Source: Lachnospiraceae bacterium
GTDB taxonomy: Bacteria > Bacillota > Clostridia > Lachnospirales > Lachnospiraceae
Direction: 5' to 3'
Assembly: GCA_017623815.1 (NCBI GenBank)
Contig: JAGAOK010000109.1
Span: 1 to 39,324, forward strand
Length of the DNA stretch: 39,324 nt
The notes beneath the pieces were generated by a model. That model had not been told where the DNA came from. It worked only from the letters and a program-made list of their open reading frames with translations, and searched no databases. This document shows, in pieces, positions 32,481 through 39,324 of this stretch; position 1 is the stretch's first letter; each line of letters opens with the position of its first letter. The translations under genes were made by a program, and so were the position numbers.

Positions 32481-34643
32481 ATGACGGAAATAGCAGAAAA
32501 GACAAATTACAGAGATCCGGCATTTTATACAAACCGCGAGCTTTCATGGCTGCAGTTTGATTACCGGATATTGAGTGAGGCAAGGGATAAAAACATCCCT
32601 CTGTTTGAGCGGCTGAAATTTTTGAGCATTTCAGCATCGAATCTGGATGAATTTTTCATGGTCCGTGTGGCATCGCTGACGGATATGGTTCATGCGGGGT
32701 ATACCAAGAAGGACATTGCGGGGTTAAGCCCGCAAAAGCAGCTTGCGCTGGTGAAAGAACAGACGCATGAGCTTGTCAATATGCAGTACACAACCTACAA
32801 TCGAACCTTGCTTCCGCAGCTTGAGAAAAACGGAATGCATGTGATAACACATCATGAAGAACTGTCACAGAAGCAGTCAGAGTATCTGGAACGTTATTTT
32901 GAAGATAATATTTATCCGGTGTTGACGCCGATGGCGGTAGATTCTTCGCGTCCGTTTCCGCTGATTCGGAATAAATCCTTAAATCTGGGTGCTCTTCTTA
33001 AGAAAAAAGGTGACAAGAATGCAGAGATTGAGTTTGCGACAGTACAGGTGCCTTCTGTGCTTCCGCGTATCATACAGCTTCCGTCCGAATTGTTTGAGGA
33101 TAAGGCCGGCGTACATGTGATATTGCTGGAAGAAGTGATAGAGCATCATATGGATAAACTGTTTTTAAATTATGATGTGATTTGTGCGCATCCGTTCCGA
33201 ATTATGAGAAATGCGGATTTATCCATTGACGAGGATGAGGCAGAAGATCTGCTTAAAGAAATTGAAAAGCAGTTGAAAAAGCGTCAGTGGGGTGAGGCAA
33301 TCCGTCTGGAAGTAGAAGAAGGTATGGATAAAAAGCTGCTTCGGATCATCAATAAAGAACTGAAACTGGAAAAAGAAGATATTTACTATATTAACGGTCC
33401 TCTGGATTTGACGTTTTTGATGAAAATGTATGCGATGGAAGGTTTTGATCAGTTAAAGGTGCCTTCTTACAAGCCGCAGCCGGTAAGGGAGCTTCCTGCG
33501 GATTGTGACATTTTTGAAGAGATTGCAAAGCATGATATTTTGTTGCATCATCCGTACCAGACGTTTGAACCCGTGGTCTCCTTTATACAAAGGGCAGCAA
33601 AGGACCCGAAAGTCCTTGCAATCAAGCAGACTCTGTATCGCGTCAGCGGTAATTCTCCGATTATCAAGGCGCTGGCGCAGGCGGCGGAGAACGGAAAACA
33701 GGTATCGGTGCTGGTGGAACTGAAAGCACGATTTGATGAGGAAAACAATATTGTCTGGGCAAAGATGCTGGAAAAAGCCGGATGTCATGTTATTTACGGA
33801 CTGGTCGGGCTTAAGACGCATTCCAAGATCACACTGGTGGTACGAAGAGAAGAGGATGGAATCAGACGCTATGTGCATCTTGGTACCGGTAACTATAATG
33901 ATGCAACAGCAAAGCTCTATACCGACCTGGGACTTTTGACCTGTCAGGAGGAAATCGGTGAGGATGCGACTGCTGTCTTTAACATGCTGTCAGGATATTC
34001 GGAACCAAAGAGTTGGAACCGTCTTTCCGTGGCACCGCTCTGGCTGAAAGATAAATTCCTGTACCTGATCGGACGTGAGGAGCAAAATGCCCGCGCAGGA
34101 CTCCCTGCCCGCATTATTGCAAAGATGAATTCACTTTGTGATATTGATATTATAGAGGCACTGTACAAGGCGAGCGCGGCAGGTGTTAAAATTGATTTAA
34201 TCGTGCGCGGAATCTGTTGCCTTAAGGTCGGGATTCCGGGGGTAAGTGATAACATTACCGTGCGTTCCATCGTGGGAAATTTCCTGGAGCATGCAAGAAT
34301 CTTTTATTTTGAGAATAACACATCGCCGGAGGTGTTTATGGCGAGTGCGGATTGGATGCCGAGAAATCTGGAACGCAGAGTAGAGATTTTATTCCCGGTT
34401 CTGCAGGAGGAACTGAAGCAGAAAGCGATTCATATTCTTCAGGTGCAACTGGACGACACGCAAAAGGCACATCTGCTTCAGCCGGATGATTCTTATGCCA
34501 AAGTAGACAGGCGCGGTAAAGTGGCGTGCTGCGCGCAGGATACCTTCTGCGCAGAAGCGGTCGCAGAGGCAGAGGATGAGAAAAAGGATGACGTGAAACA
34601 AAACAGAGTATTTAAACCGGAAACAGGACAGCATTTGGAGTAG
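32481..34643 (+). CDS. ppk1: Polyphosphate kinase 1
   Basis: Ppk1 makes inorganic polyphosphate from ATP, reversibly, at or near the membrane. The 720-residue protein is of normal length. The N-terminal signature is FYTNRELSWLQFDYRILSEA and SISASNLDEFFMVRVASL. Then LTPMAVDSSRPFPLIRNKSL, PYQTFEPVVSFIQRAAKDP and IKQTLYRVSGNSPII follow. The autophosphorylated histidine is H447 in GLKTHSKITLVVRRE, next to RYVHLGTGNYND. MASADWMPRNLERRVEILFP is near the C-terminus. The last 30 residues are charged. It forms a polyphosphate block with the upstream Ppx/GppA gene and the HAD gene two bases downstream. Confidence 0.96.
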   Translation: MTEIAEKTNYRDPAFYTNRELSWLQFDYRILSEARDKNIPLFERLKFLSISASNLDEFFMVRVASLTDMVHAGYTKKDIAGLSPQKQLALVKEQTHELVNMQYTTYNRTLLPQLEKNGMHVITHHEELSQKQSEYLERYFEDNIYPVLTPMAVDSSRPFPLIRNKSLNLGALLKKKGDKNAEIEFATVQVPSVLPRIIQLPSELFEDKAGVHVILLEEVIEHHMDKLFLNYDVICAHPFRIMRNADLSIDEDEAEDLLKEIEKQLKKRQWGEAIRLEVEEGMDKKLLRIINKELKLEKEDIYYINGPLDLTFLMKMYAMEGFDQLKVPSYKPQPVRELPADCDIFEEIAKHDILLHHPYQTFEPVVSFIQRAAKDPKVLAIKQTLYRVSGNSPIIKALAQAAENGKQVSVLVELKARFDEENNIVWAKMLEKAGCHVIYGLVGLKTHSKITLVVRREEDGIRRYVHLGTGNYNDATAKLYTDLGLLTCQEEIGEDATAVFNMLSGYSEPKSWNRLSVAPLWLKDKFLYLIGREEQNARAGLPARIIAKMNSLCDIDIIEALYKASAAGVKIDLIVRGICCLKVGIPGVSDNITVRSIVGNFLEHARIFYFENNTSPEVFMASADWMPRNLERRVEILFPVLQEELKQKAIHILQVQLDDTQKAHLLQPDDSYAKVDRRGKVACCAQDTFCAEAVAEAEDEKKDDVKQNRVFKPETGQHLE

Positions 34644-34645
34644 AC

Positions 34646-36142
34646 ATGAAGAAACTTGTTATTTTTGATTTGGACGGAACTTTGACAAATACATTAAAAT
34701 CGATTCAAAAGTCTGCAAATATGGCATTGGAAGCATTTGGATTTGCGCCGTATGAAGTGGACCGTTACCGTTATTTTGTCGGGAACGGATCGGCAGAGCT
34801 GATCCGTCAGTGTCTGATTCATGACGGAGATGAGAAGCTGCAGCATTTTGATGAGGTTATGGGCAAATACGAAGAGGTGTTTGCAAAATACTGTATGTAT
34901 GAGGTCGCGCCTTATGGCGGAATAACGGAGCTTATTGCAGCGTTAAAGGAAAAAGGATATCTGCTTGCGGTAAATTCCAATAAACCACAGGCGCAGACGG
35001 AAGATGTGATATCCACGGTGTTTGGAGATAACGTGTTTGATGCAGTGGTCGGACAGGTGGATGAGAGGCCGCGAAAACCGGCACCGGACGGAGTAGAGTT
35101 TATTTTGAGTAAGCTTGGGGTAACTTGCGATGAGGCAATTTATCTCGGAGATACGAGCATCGATATGCAGACGGGAAAAAGTGCAGGGCTTTTTACGGTC
35201 GGTGCACTTTGGGGATTTCGCGACAGGGAGGAACTGGAGCAAAACCATGCGGATGCAGTGATTGCTTCGCCGATGGAGCTGCTTGCCTATTTGTCGGAAG
35301 GACATGTGCAGGAAAGAGATGCTGCGGATGGGAAACGGCGAAATATCCGCCTGATTGCAACTGATGTAGACGGAACGCTTGTAAAGGATTCTTCCCGCGA
35401 GGTCGGAGATGAGGTCATCCGGGCAATCCGGAAACTGACAGACCGCGGAATCCATGTGACAATTGCCAGCGGCAGACAGTACGGAAGTATCCGGCGGATG
35501 TTTGAGCGGGCAGATTGCAATCTGATGTATATTGCAGAAAACGGTGCACATATTGTAAAAGACGGACAGACCTACGGGCTGACAAAAATGGACCGGTCGT
35601 ATGTGGAAGAGATTATGACAGATCTGCGAAGTTTGTATGCGAAGGATTGTCATGTAGTAGCATCGACAAGCAAGGGGTGTTTTCTGGAAAGCAAGGATGA
35701 AGATTTTATCCGCCTGATCAGCGAAAGTTACCGAAATGATGTGACGCTGACGGAGGATATACTTGGGGAAGATGCTGAGTTTGTAAAATTGGCGATTTAC
35801 CATAAGGGTAGTATTCGGGAAATCGGAGAAAGTTTTCTGATTCCGAAATGGAAGGAGAAAGTGAAAACCTGTATGGCAGGCGAAGAGTGGGTTGATTTCA
35901 TGGATTTTTCTGTAGATAAAGGCAATGCACTGAAGATCCTGCAGGAAGGGCTCGGAATTTTGCCGGAAGAGACCATGGCATTCGGAGATAATGAAAATGA
36001 TATCGGACTTCTTCGCGCCGCAGGCGAAAGTTATGCGGTCGGAAATGCTCTGCCGGTGGTAAAAGAGGCGGCAAAGCATGTTTGTGCCCCATACTGGGAA
36101 CAGGGAGTCTGTCAGGTACTTGAGACATTATATAGCGAATGA
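34646..36142 (+). CDS. Two-domain HAD phosphatase fusion (PGP/PpaX-like plus Cof-like)
   Basis: The 498-residue protein joins two complete HAD hydrolases. Residues 1 to about 215 are a subfamily IA phosphatase of the phosphoglycolate phosphatase / PpaX type (VIFDLDGTLTNTLKS with D8 and D10, AVNSNKPQAQTEDV, YLGDTSIDMQTGKSAG). Residues about 232-498 are a Cof/IIB type (IATDVDGTLVKD with D240 and D242, TIASGRQYGSIRRMF, VDKGNALKILQEGLG, AFGDNENDIGLLRAAG). The IA domain could hydrolyse pyrophosphate and the Cof domain sugar phosphates or flavin phosphates, but the substrates are unknown. It starts 2 bases after ppk1 with GGAG. Confidence 0.85.
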   Translation: MKKLVIFDLDGTLTNTLKSIQKSANMALEAFGFAPYEVDRYRYFVGNGSAELIRQCLIHDGDEKLQHFDEVMGKYEEVFAKYCMYEVAPYGGITELIAALKEKGYLLAVNSNKPQAQTEDVISTVFGDNVFDAVVGQVDERPRKPAPDGVEFILSKLGVTCDEAIYLGDTSIDMQTGKSAGLFTVGALWGFRDREELEQNHADAVIASPMELLAYLSEGHVQERDAADGKRRNIRLIATDVDGTLVKDSSREVGDEVIRAIRKLTDRGIHVTIASGRQYGSIRRMFERADCNLMYIAENGAHIVKDGQTYGLTKMDRSYVEEIMTDLRSLYAKDCHVVASTSKGCFLESKDEDFIRLISESYRNDVTLTEDILGEDAEFVKLAIYHKGSIREIGESFLIPKWKEKVKTCMAGEEWVDFMDFSVDKGNALKILQEGLGILPEETMAFGDNENDIGLLRAAGESYAVGNALPVVKEAAKHVCAPYWEQGVCQVLETLYSE

Positions 36143-36196
36143 CAGATTGAAATAGCAGCCTATGAAATGGAGAAAGAAAAACAGGAGGGAAGAAAA

Positions 36197-36460
36197 ATGA
36201 CACAGTTTGATGCGAAAGTTTTAGATGCTTTTTTGGAGCAGCAGGAGAAGCTGTTTCCGGAAATCGTAGCGGAGACAAGAGAGGAAGCAGATGACTTTCT
36301 GGGCGAATGTATGGCAGTGGTTGTGGAAAGCAAACAGGAAGTCTGGGACTACTTTGAAGAGGAAGGCGTGGATATTGCCGGAATGGATGAAGATGATATT
36401 CTTGAGGCAGATGAAGTGTTTGACATCGGCGACGGAAGATATCTGATTGTAGAATGTTAA
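36197..36460 (+). CDS. Hypothetical acidic protein (87 residues)
   Basis: A small, strongly acidic cytoplasmic protein with no motif I recognise. It is mainly helical (LEQQEKLFPEIVAETREEAD) and ends in a short strand-like GDGRYLIVEC. Near residues 37-72 there is a run of acidic residues. The start is ATG 36197 with AGGAGGGA 6 bases upstream; an in-frame ATG 30 bases further up lacks a site. It follows the HAD gene after 54 bases and is followed by a terminator, so it is the probable last gene of the polyphosphate transcript. Confidence 0.7.
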   Translation: MTQFDAKVLDAFLEQQEKLFPEIVAETREEADDFLGECMAVVVESKQEVWDYFEEEGVDIAGMDEDDILEADEVFDIGDGRYLIVEC

Positions 36461-36508
36461 TTTGTACGGATTGTTAATTCAAATAGAATATAAATTTGAG
36501 CGGAAAAG

Positions 36509-36557
36509 AGGCTGCCGGCCATAGATATTTAATTATCTGTGAACCGGCAGCCTTTTT
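36509..36557 (+). terminator. Intrinsic terminator
   Basis: AGGCTGCCGG (36509-36518) pairs with CCGGCAGCCT (36544-36553), with a second helix inside (AGATA / TATCT), followed by TTTTT. The 75 bases after it hold only a GACCC-AAAGC-GGGTC hairpin before the PadR promoter. Confidence 0.9.
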
Positions 36558-36632
36558 GGGTCTGTGGTGCTTGATTTCTGCTTTTGAGACCCAAAGCGGG
36601 TCGGGGGTCGTATTAAATTTGCAAAAAGCTAC

Positions 36633-36661
36633 TTGACCTGTCGTAGTAGTTGTGCTATATT
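36633..36661 (+). promoter_or_regulatory. Promoter of the PadR operon
   Basis: TTGACC (36633-36638) and TATATT (36656-36661) are 17 bases apart. The operator repeat CTGTCGTAGTA (36638-36648) sits at the edge of the -35 and in the spacer. Confidence 0.8.
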
Positions 36662-36700
36662 TACTACGACAGATGTACTACGACAGACGTAGTACGACAG
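36638..36700 (+). promoter_or_regulatory. Four-copy operator array (TACTACGACAG) over the PadR promoter
   Basis: TACTACGACAG occurs inverted at 36638-36648, direct at 36662-36672 and 36676-36686, and with one change (TAGTACGACAG) at 36690-36700. The three direct copies have an exact 14-base period; the inverted copy and the first direct copy face each other across the -10. Autoregulation by the PadR protein is the simplest explanation. Confidence 0.75.
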
Positions 36701-36738
36701 GTGAAATAGTGAAAGCGGACAGGAAAGGAGGAAAGAGT

Positions 36739-37062
36739 ATGATCAGTTCCGATGTTATGAGAGGATATAACGATATGCTAATTTTATATCTGATCTACGA
36801 GCAGCCATCGTATGGATACGAGATATCCAAGCAGATCAAGGAGATGTCGGAAGGCGTTTATGTCATGAAGGAAACAACGCTATATTCCGCATTCAGCCGC
36901 TTGGAAAAGTTACAATATATTGAGGCATTTTACGGAGATGAATCGGGTGGTAAACGTAGAACTTACTACCGGATCACGGAGGGCGGTCGTCGGTATTACA
37001 TGGAAAAGTGCGTGGAATGGCGCGAAATACAACAGGTAGTTGAGAAATTTATTCGAAAATAA
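36739..37062 (+). CDS. PadR-family transcriptional regulator
   Basis: The 107-residue protein is a winged-helix regulator of the PadR family, short form. The features are MLILYLIYEQPSYGYEISK, LYSAFSRLEKLQYIEAFY, the recognition helix and wing, KRRTYYRITEGGRRY, and the C-terminal coiled-coil dimer helix (EIQQVVEKFIRK). The start is ATG 36739, seven bases after AAGGAGG. A longer frame beginning at 36652 lies inside the operator array and would not be transcribed. It is co-transcribed with the membrane gene 22 bases downstream, the standard PadR / permease-prefix pairing. The repeats at 36638-36700 are the probable binding sites. Confidence 0.92.
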   Translation: MISSDVMRGYNDMLILYLIYEQPSYGYEISKQIKEMSEGVYVMKETTLYSAFSRLEKLQYIEAFYGDESGGKRRTYYRITEGGRRYYMEKCVEWREIQQVVEKFIRK

Positions 37063-37084
37063 GAGATAAATGAGGAGAATGAGT

Positions 37085-38065
37085 ATGGAGACAATCAGAA
37101 CCTATTTAGAAAATATGTTTATACACATAAAAAGTACACCGGAGGTGGAGAAGGCAAAAGCAGAACTTCTTTCCATGATGGAGGACAAATATCAGGAACT
37201 CAAAAAGGAAGGAAAGAGTGAAAATGAAGCGATTGGTATTGTGATTTCCGAATTCGGAAATCTCGATGAACTTGCACAGGAACTCGGAATTGAGGAGAGT
37301 GTGGCAGCCGGAAACGAAACAGAAGGGATTGAGGTGACACTTGAGGAGGCAAAGAATTACTGCAAAGAGCGCGCCAAAGCTGCGCTGCGTTATGGGATTG
37401 CTTCCATGATGTGTGTTTGGTGTCCGATCGCACTTATTTTTATGGGTGGTTTGCAGGAAAGCATAGGGATTGCAGATGGTGTTGTGGCAGCAGGAGGGTT
37501 AATTCCGCTGCTTTTGATTGTGGCGGTTGCAGTGGCGATTTTCATTATGACGGGAATTTCTATGGAAAAGTATGAGAAATATGAAAAAGAAATCCTGTTT
37601 TTAGACTATAAGGCAAAACAGTTTCTGGAAGCACAGAGAGAGTCGGAGAAGATGTCCGGCGCTTTACAGGTTGCTCTCGGAGTATTTCTGTGTATCGTTT
37701 CGGTGATTCCTTTGATCATCGTGGGAAGCATGGAATTTGAATCTGATATGCCGGCAGTGCTGTGTGTCCTTGCGATGCTGGCAATCATCGGTGTGGCTAC
37801 CTTCCTCTTTGTCTTTGCAGGAACCAAGTCTGAAAGTTATCATATTCTGCTTCAGGAAGAGGAATATTCCGAATACAGAAAGAAAAAAGGCAGCCCGGTA
37901 CATATTTTTGATGCGATTTACTGGCCGGTAGTGATCGTTATCTATCTGGTATGGAGTTTTATTACCGCAGATTGGCACATTACCTGGATAATCTGGCCGG
38001 TTGCCGGAATTCTCGGTGCTGCTGTGGATGCGATTTTAGGTGTGGTGGCAGCCAGAAAAAAATGA
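37085..38065 (+). CDS. Permease-prefix-domain membrane protein paired with PadR
   Basis: The 326-residue protein starts with an amphipathic helical domain (ETIRTYLENMFIHIKSTPEV, EAIGIVISEFGNLDELAQELG) of the permease prefix domain 1 type. About six membrane helices follow, in pairs (YGIASMMCVWCPIALIFMG; LIPLLLIVAVAVAIFIM; GVFLCIVSVIPLIIVG; VLCVLAMLAIIGVATFLF; YWPVVIVIYLVWSF; WIIWPVAGILGAAV). The pairing with a PadR repressor is common in Firmicutes and may relate to envelope stress, but the function is not established. ATG 37085 is chosen because GAGGAG lies 7 bases upstream. Confidence 0.82.
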   Translation: METIRTYLENMFIHIKSTPEVEKAKAELLSMMEDKYQELKKEGKSENEAIGIVISEFGNLDELAQELGIEESVAAGNETEGIEVTLEEAKNYCKERAKAALRYGIASMMCVWCPIALIFMGGLQESIGIADGVVAAGGLIPLLLIVAVAVAIFIMTGISMEKYEKYEKEILFLDYKAKQFLEAQRESEKMSGALQVALGVFLCIVSVIPLIIVGSMEFESDMPAVLCVLAMLAIIGVATFLFVFAGTKSESYHILLQEEEYSEYRKKKGSPVHIFDAIYWPVVIVIYLVWSFITADWHITWIIWPVAGILGAAVDAILGVVAARKK

Positions 38066-38131
38066 GAGCAAAAAATGAGGAAGTGGAATTATAGACATAA
38101 TGAGTCAAAAAAGGCTCGAGTAAACTTAAAT

Positions 38132-38166
38132 CGTGCATGAAAGACGTAAAATACGACATGAACACG
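38132..38166 (+). promoter_or_regulatory. Nested inverted repeat after the PadR operon
   Basis: CGTG...CATG...CGTA-AAA-TACG...CATG...CACG forms three nested short helices over 35 bases, followed by TGTTTTCTTTT. It could be a weak terminator of the PadR operon. Confidence 0.4.
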
Positions 38167-38168
38167 TG

Positions 38169-38245
38169 TTTTCTTTTATAGAGAGATGTGTTACAATAGT
38201 AGCAGACTAAAGTGATTACGTAATCGCTTTAGTCTGCTGCTTTTT
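38169..38245 (+). terminator. Promoter-like element followed by a strong terminator or attenuator
   Basis: TACAAT (38192-38197) with the weak TTTTCT (38169-38174) 17 bases upstream resembles a promoter. It is directly followed by a 19-bp near-perfect hairpin (AGCAGACTAAAG at 38201-38212 with CTTTAGTCTGCT at 38226-38237, around GATTACGTAATC) and CTTTTT. It may end the PadR transcript or form an attenuator for the protease. The A/G-rich bases from here to 38325 are the protease leader with AGAGAGG before the start. Confidence 0.6.
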
Positions 38246-38325
38246 ATAAAAGAAAGGGGGAAAGGGGAGAAAAAGAGGCAAAAGAAAAGCAGCATATATT
38301 CTAAAAGTGAAAGAGAGGCAAACAA

Positions 38326-39324
38326 ATGAGCAAAAAAATCCAATGGAAACGGACATGCGCTGTTATCATGTCTGTTTGTATGGCAGCGTCAAATCTGATG
38401 ATAACAGACGTAAGAGCAGAAGAAAAAGAGACTGCTGAAATCATCTCCGGGGAGTATGTTATTTTAGCAGACAATACGCAGGATGATATCGTCGAAGAGG
38501 TGGCACAGGAAAAAGAAATCGTACAGAGTGAAGAAGCGGTCGTGTATGAGGCAGAACTGTCAAAGCAGGAAATCAAAGAATTAGAGCAGGAAGAGATTAC
38601 AGTCGAAGAAAATATCTTTTTATTCGGTGCAGAATCCAAAAAACATGCAAAGAAGCATTCGAAAGAGGAAAAGAAGTTAAGTAAAAAAGAAATAAAAGAA
38701 AAACAGGAACAGTATAAAAAGAAGAGACAGCTGGCAGAGGAGCTTTTTAAAGATGATACAAAGGAGCAGGGGACAGACTGGAACTATCAAATGATAAATT
38801 CAGATGAAGCGGAAGAAACAGACACGCAGAAGCAGGCAGTTAAGGTTGCAATCCTTGATTCGGGTGTAGAACTGCTTTCCGGAATTCCGGTCAGCGGAAG
38901 TGTCAATCTGGTAGAAGAAGAACAAGATTTACCATACTATATGAACGATATGACGGGGCATGGTACAGCAGTCGCAGATATCGTACATCAGATCTGCCCG
39001 GACGCACAGCTATATGCAGTCCGTGTTTTGGACAGAGAAAATAAAGGGCGTCTCAGTGATATCGTCGAAGGAATCTATTGGTGTATTGACCATGAGATTG
39101 ACATTATCAATATGAGCTTCGGAACGTCGAAAGATTCCGAAATTCTGCAGAGTGCAATCGCAGAAGCATCTGCACACGGAATCATGATTGTTGGTTCAGC
39201 AGGAAACGGAGGAAGTGAATCGGACGTGGAGTATCCGGCTGCCTTTGAGGAGGTTATTGCGGTCGGTGCAGTAGATACAAGCGCAAAGAGAACGCAGGAG
39301 AGCGCAACCGGACCGGAAGTGGAG
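38326..39324 (+). CDS. Secreted subtilisin-like serine protease, N-terminal part (partial)
   Basis: The frame is open to the window edge (333 residues). A signal peptide is clear: basic KKIQWKR, then AVIMSVCMAASNLMI, and cleavage probably after DVRA (residue 31). Residues 32-155 are a long charged pro-region, first acidic, then lysine-rich (KKHAKKHSKEEKKLSKKE). The S8 domain follows: catalytic D178 in VAILDSGVELL, H212 in GHGTAVADIV, and the oxyanion N294 in GSAGNGG. The catalytic serine lies beyond the edge. LYAVRVLDRENKGRLSDIV is typical for clostridial subtilases. The full protein is probably large and cell-surface-linked. AGAGAGG precedes the ATG. Confidence 0.9.
   Translation, partial: MSKKIQWKRTCAVIMSVCMAASNLMITDVRAEEKETAEIISGEYVILADNTQDDIVEEVAQEKEIVQSEEAVVYEAELSKQEIKELEQEEITVEENIFLFGAESKKHAKKHSKEEKKLSKKEIKEKQEQYKKKRQLAEELFKDDTKEQGTDWNYQMINSDEAEETDTQKQAVKVAILDSGVELLSGIPVSGSVNLVEEEQDLPYYMNDMTGHGTAVADIVHQICPDAQLYAVRVLDRENKGRLSDIVEGIYWCIDHEIDIINMSFGTSKDSEILQSAIAEASAHGIMIVGSAGNGGSESDVEYPAAFEEVIAVGAVDTSAKRTQESATGPEVE

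Noticed and set aside
34943..36079. Long minus-strand open frame of 378 residues
   Set aside because: It is antisense to the double HAD gene, whose motifs are complete on the plus strand. Similar long shadows at 6227-6964, 7924-8766 and 9847-10740 were left out for the same reason.

Overview
The window is a piece of a low-to-moderate GC Firmicute chromosome, most likely from the family Lachnospiraceae (Clostridia; a Roseburia, Agathobacter or Butyrivibrio type of organism). This rests on the dgt-dnaG-rpoD-trmK-nif3-type order, the DUF5050 and permease-prefix-domain proteins, strong AGGAGG ribosome sites and vegetative promoters close to TTGACA-17-TATAAT. No phage, insertion sequence or CRISPR array is visible. 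Most of the window is core chromosome with a few decayed or unusual loci.

Layout. 1-1093: two tandem paralogues with an almost identical tail (possibly flagellar, FliD-like), then tRNA-Leu(CAG). 1504-8673: information-processing operon dgt, dnaG, rpoD, trmK, nif3-like and a TGS/uridine-kinase-type nucleoside kinase. 8700-9052: RNase P RNA. 9112-12513: an MBOAT acyltransferase and SGNH partner, followed by two damaged genes: a coiled-coil membrane protein broken by an in-frame stop, and a PnuC transporter that seems to have lost its middle. A structured leader RNA lies between them. 12599-14961: an HMGL-like aldolase behind a promoter with operator-like repeats, and hflX. 15013-17123: two COG0523/CobW-type GTPases, one with a long His-rich metal-binding insert and one fused to a DUF1980-like domain. 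17124-19859 (minus): a superfamily II helicase with two membrane segments. 19969-20565: signal peptidase I.

20639-22584 (minus): nitroreductase-pyrB-pyrI operon for the aspartate transcarbamoylase step of pyrimidine synthesis. 22725-24123: PH-domain protein, DUF805 protein and a CmpB-type membrane protein. 24185-24348: a 164-bp complex inverted-repeat element in the folC leader. 24393-28518: folate operon folC, folE, HD-domain hydrolase, folP, folB-folK fusion. The HD protein sits where the missing dihydroneopterin-triphosphate dephosphorylation step would be expected. 28581-29621 (minus): DUF5050 lipoprotein-like or membrane-anchored propeller.

29777-36460: pheA (chorismate mutase/prephenate dehydratase), then a polyphosphate block (Ppx/GppA, Ppk1, a double HAD phosphatase). 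36633-38065: a PadR regulator with a striking four-copy operator array, and its membrane partner. 38326-39324: the first third or so of a secreted subtilisin-like protease, cut by the window edge.

The best candidates for something new are the structured element before folC, the structured leader before the shortened pnuC, the HD enzyme in the folate operon, the CobW pair with the GTPase-DUF1980 fusion, and the membrane-anchored helicase.
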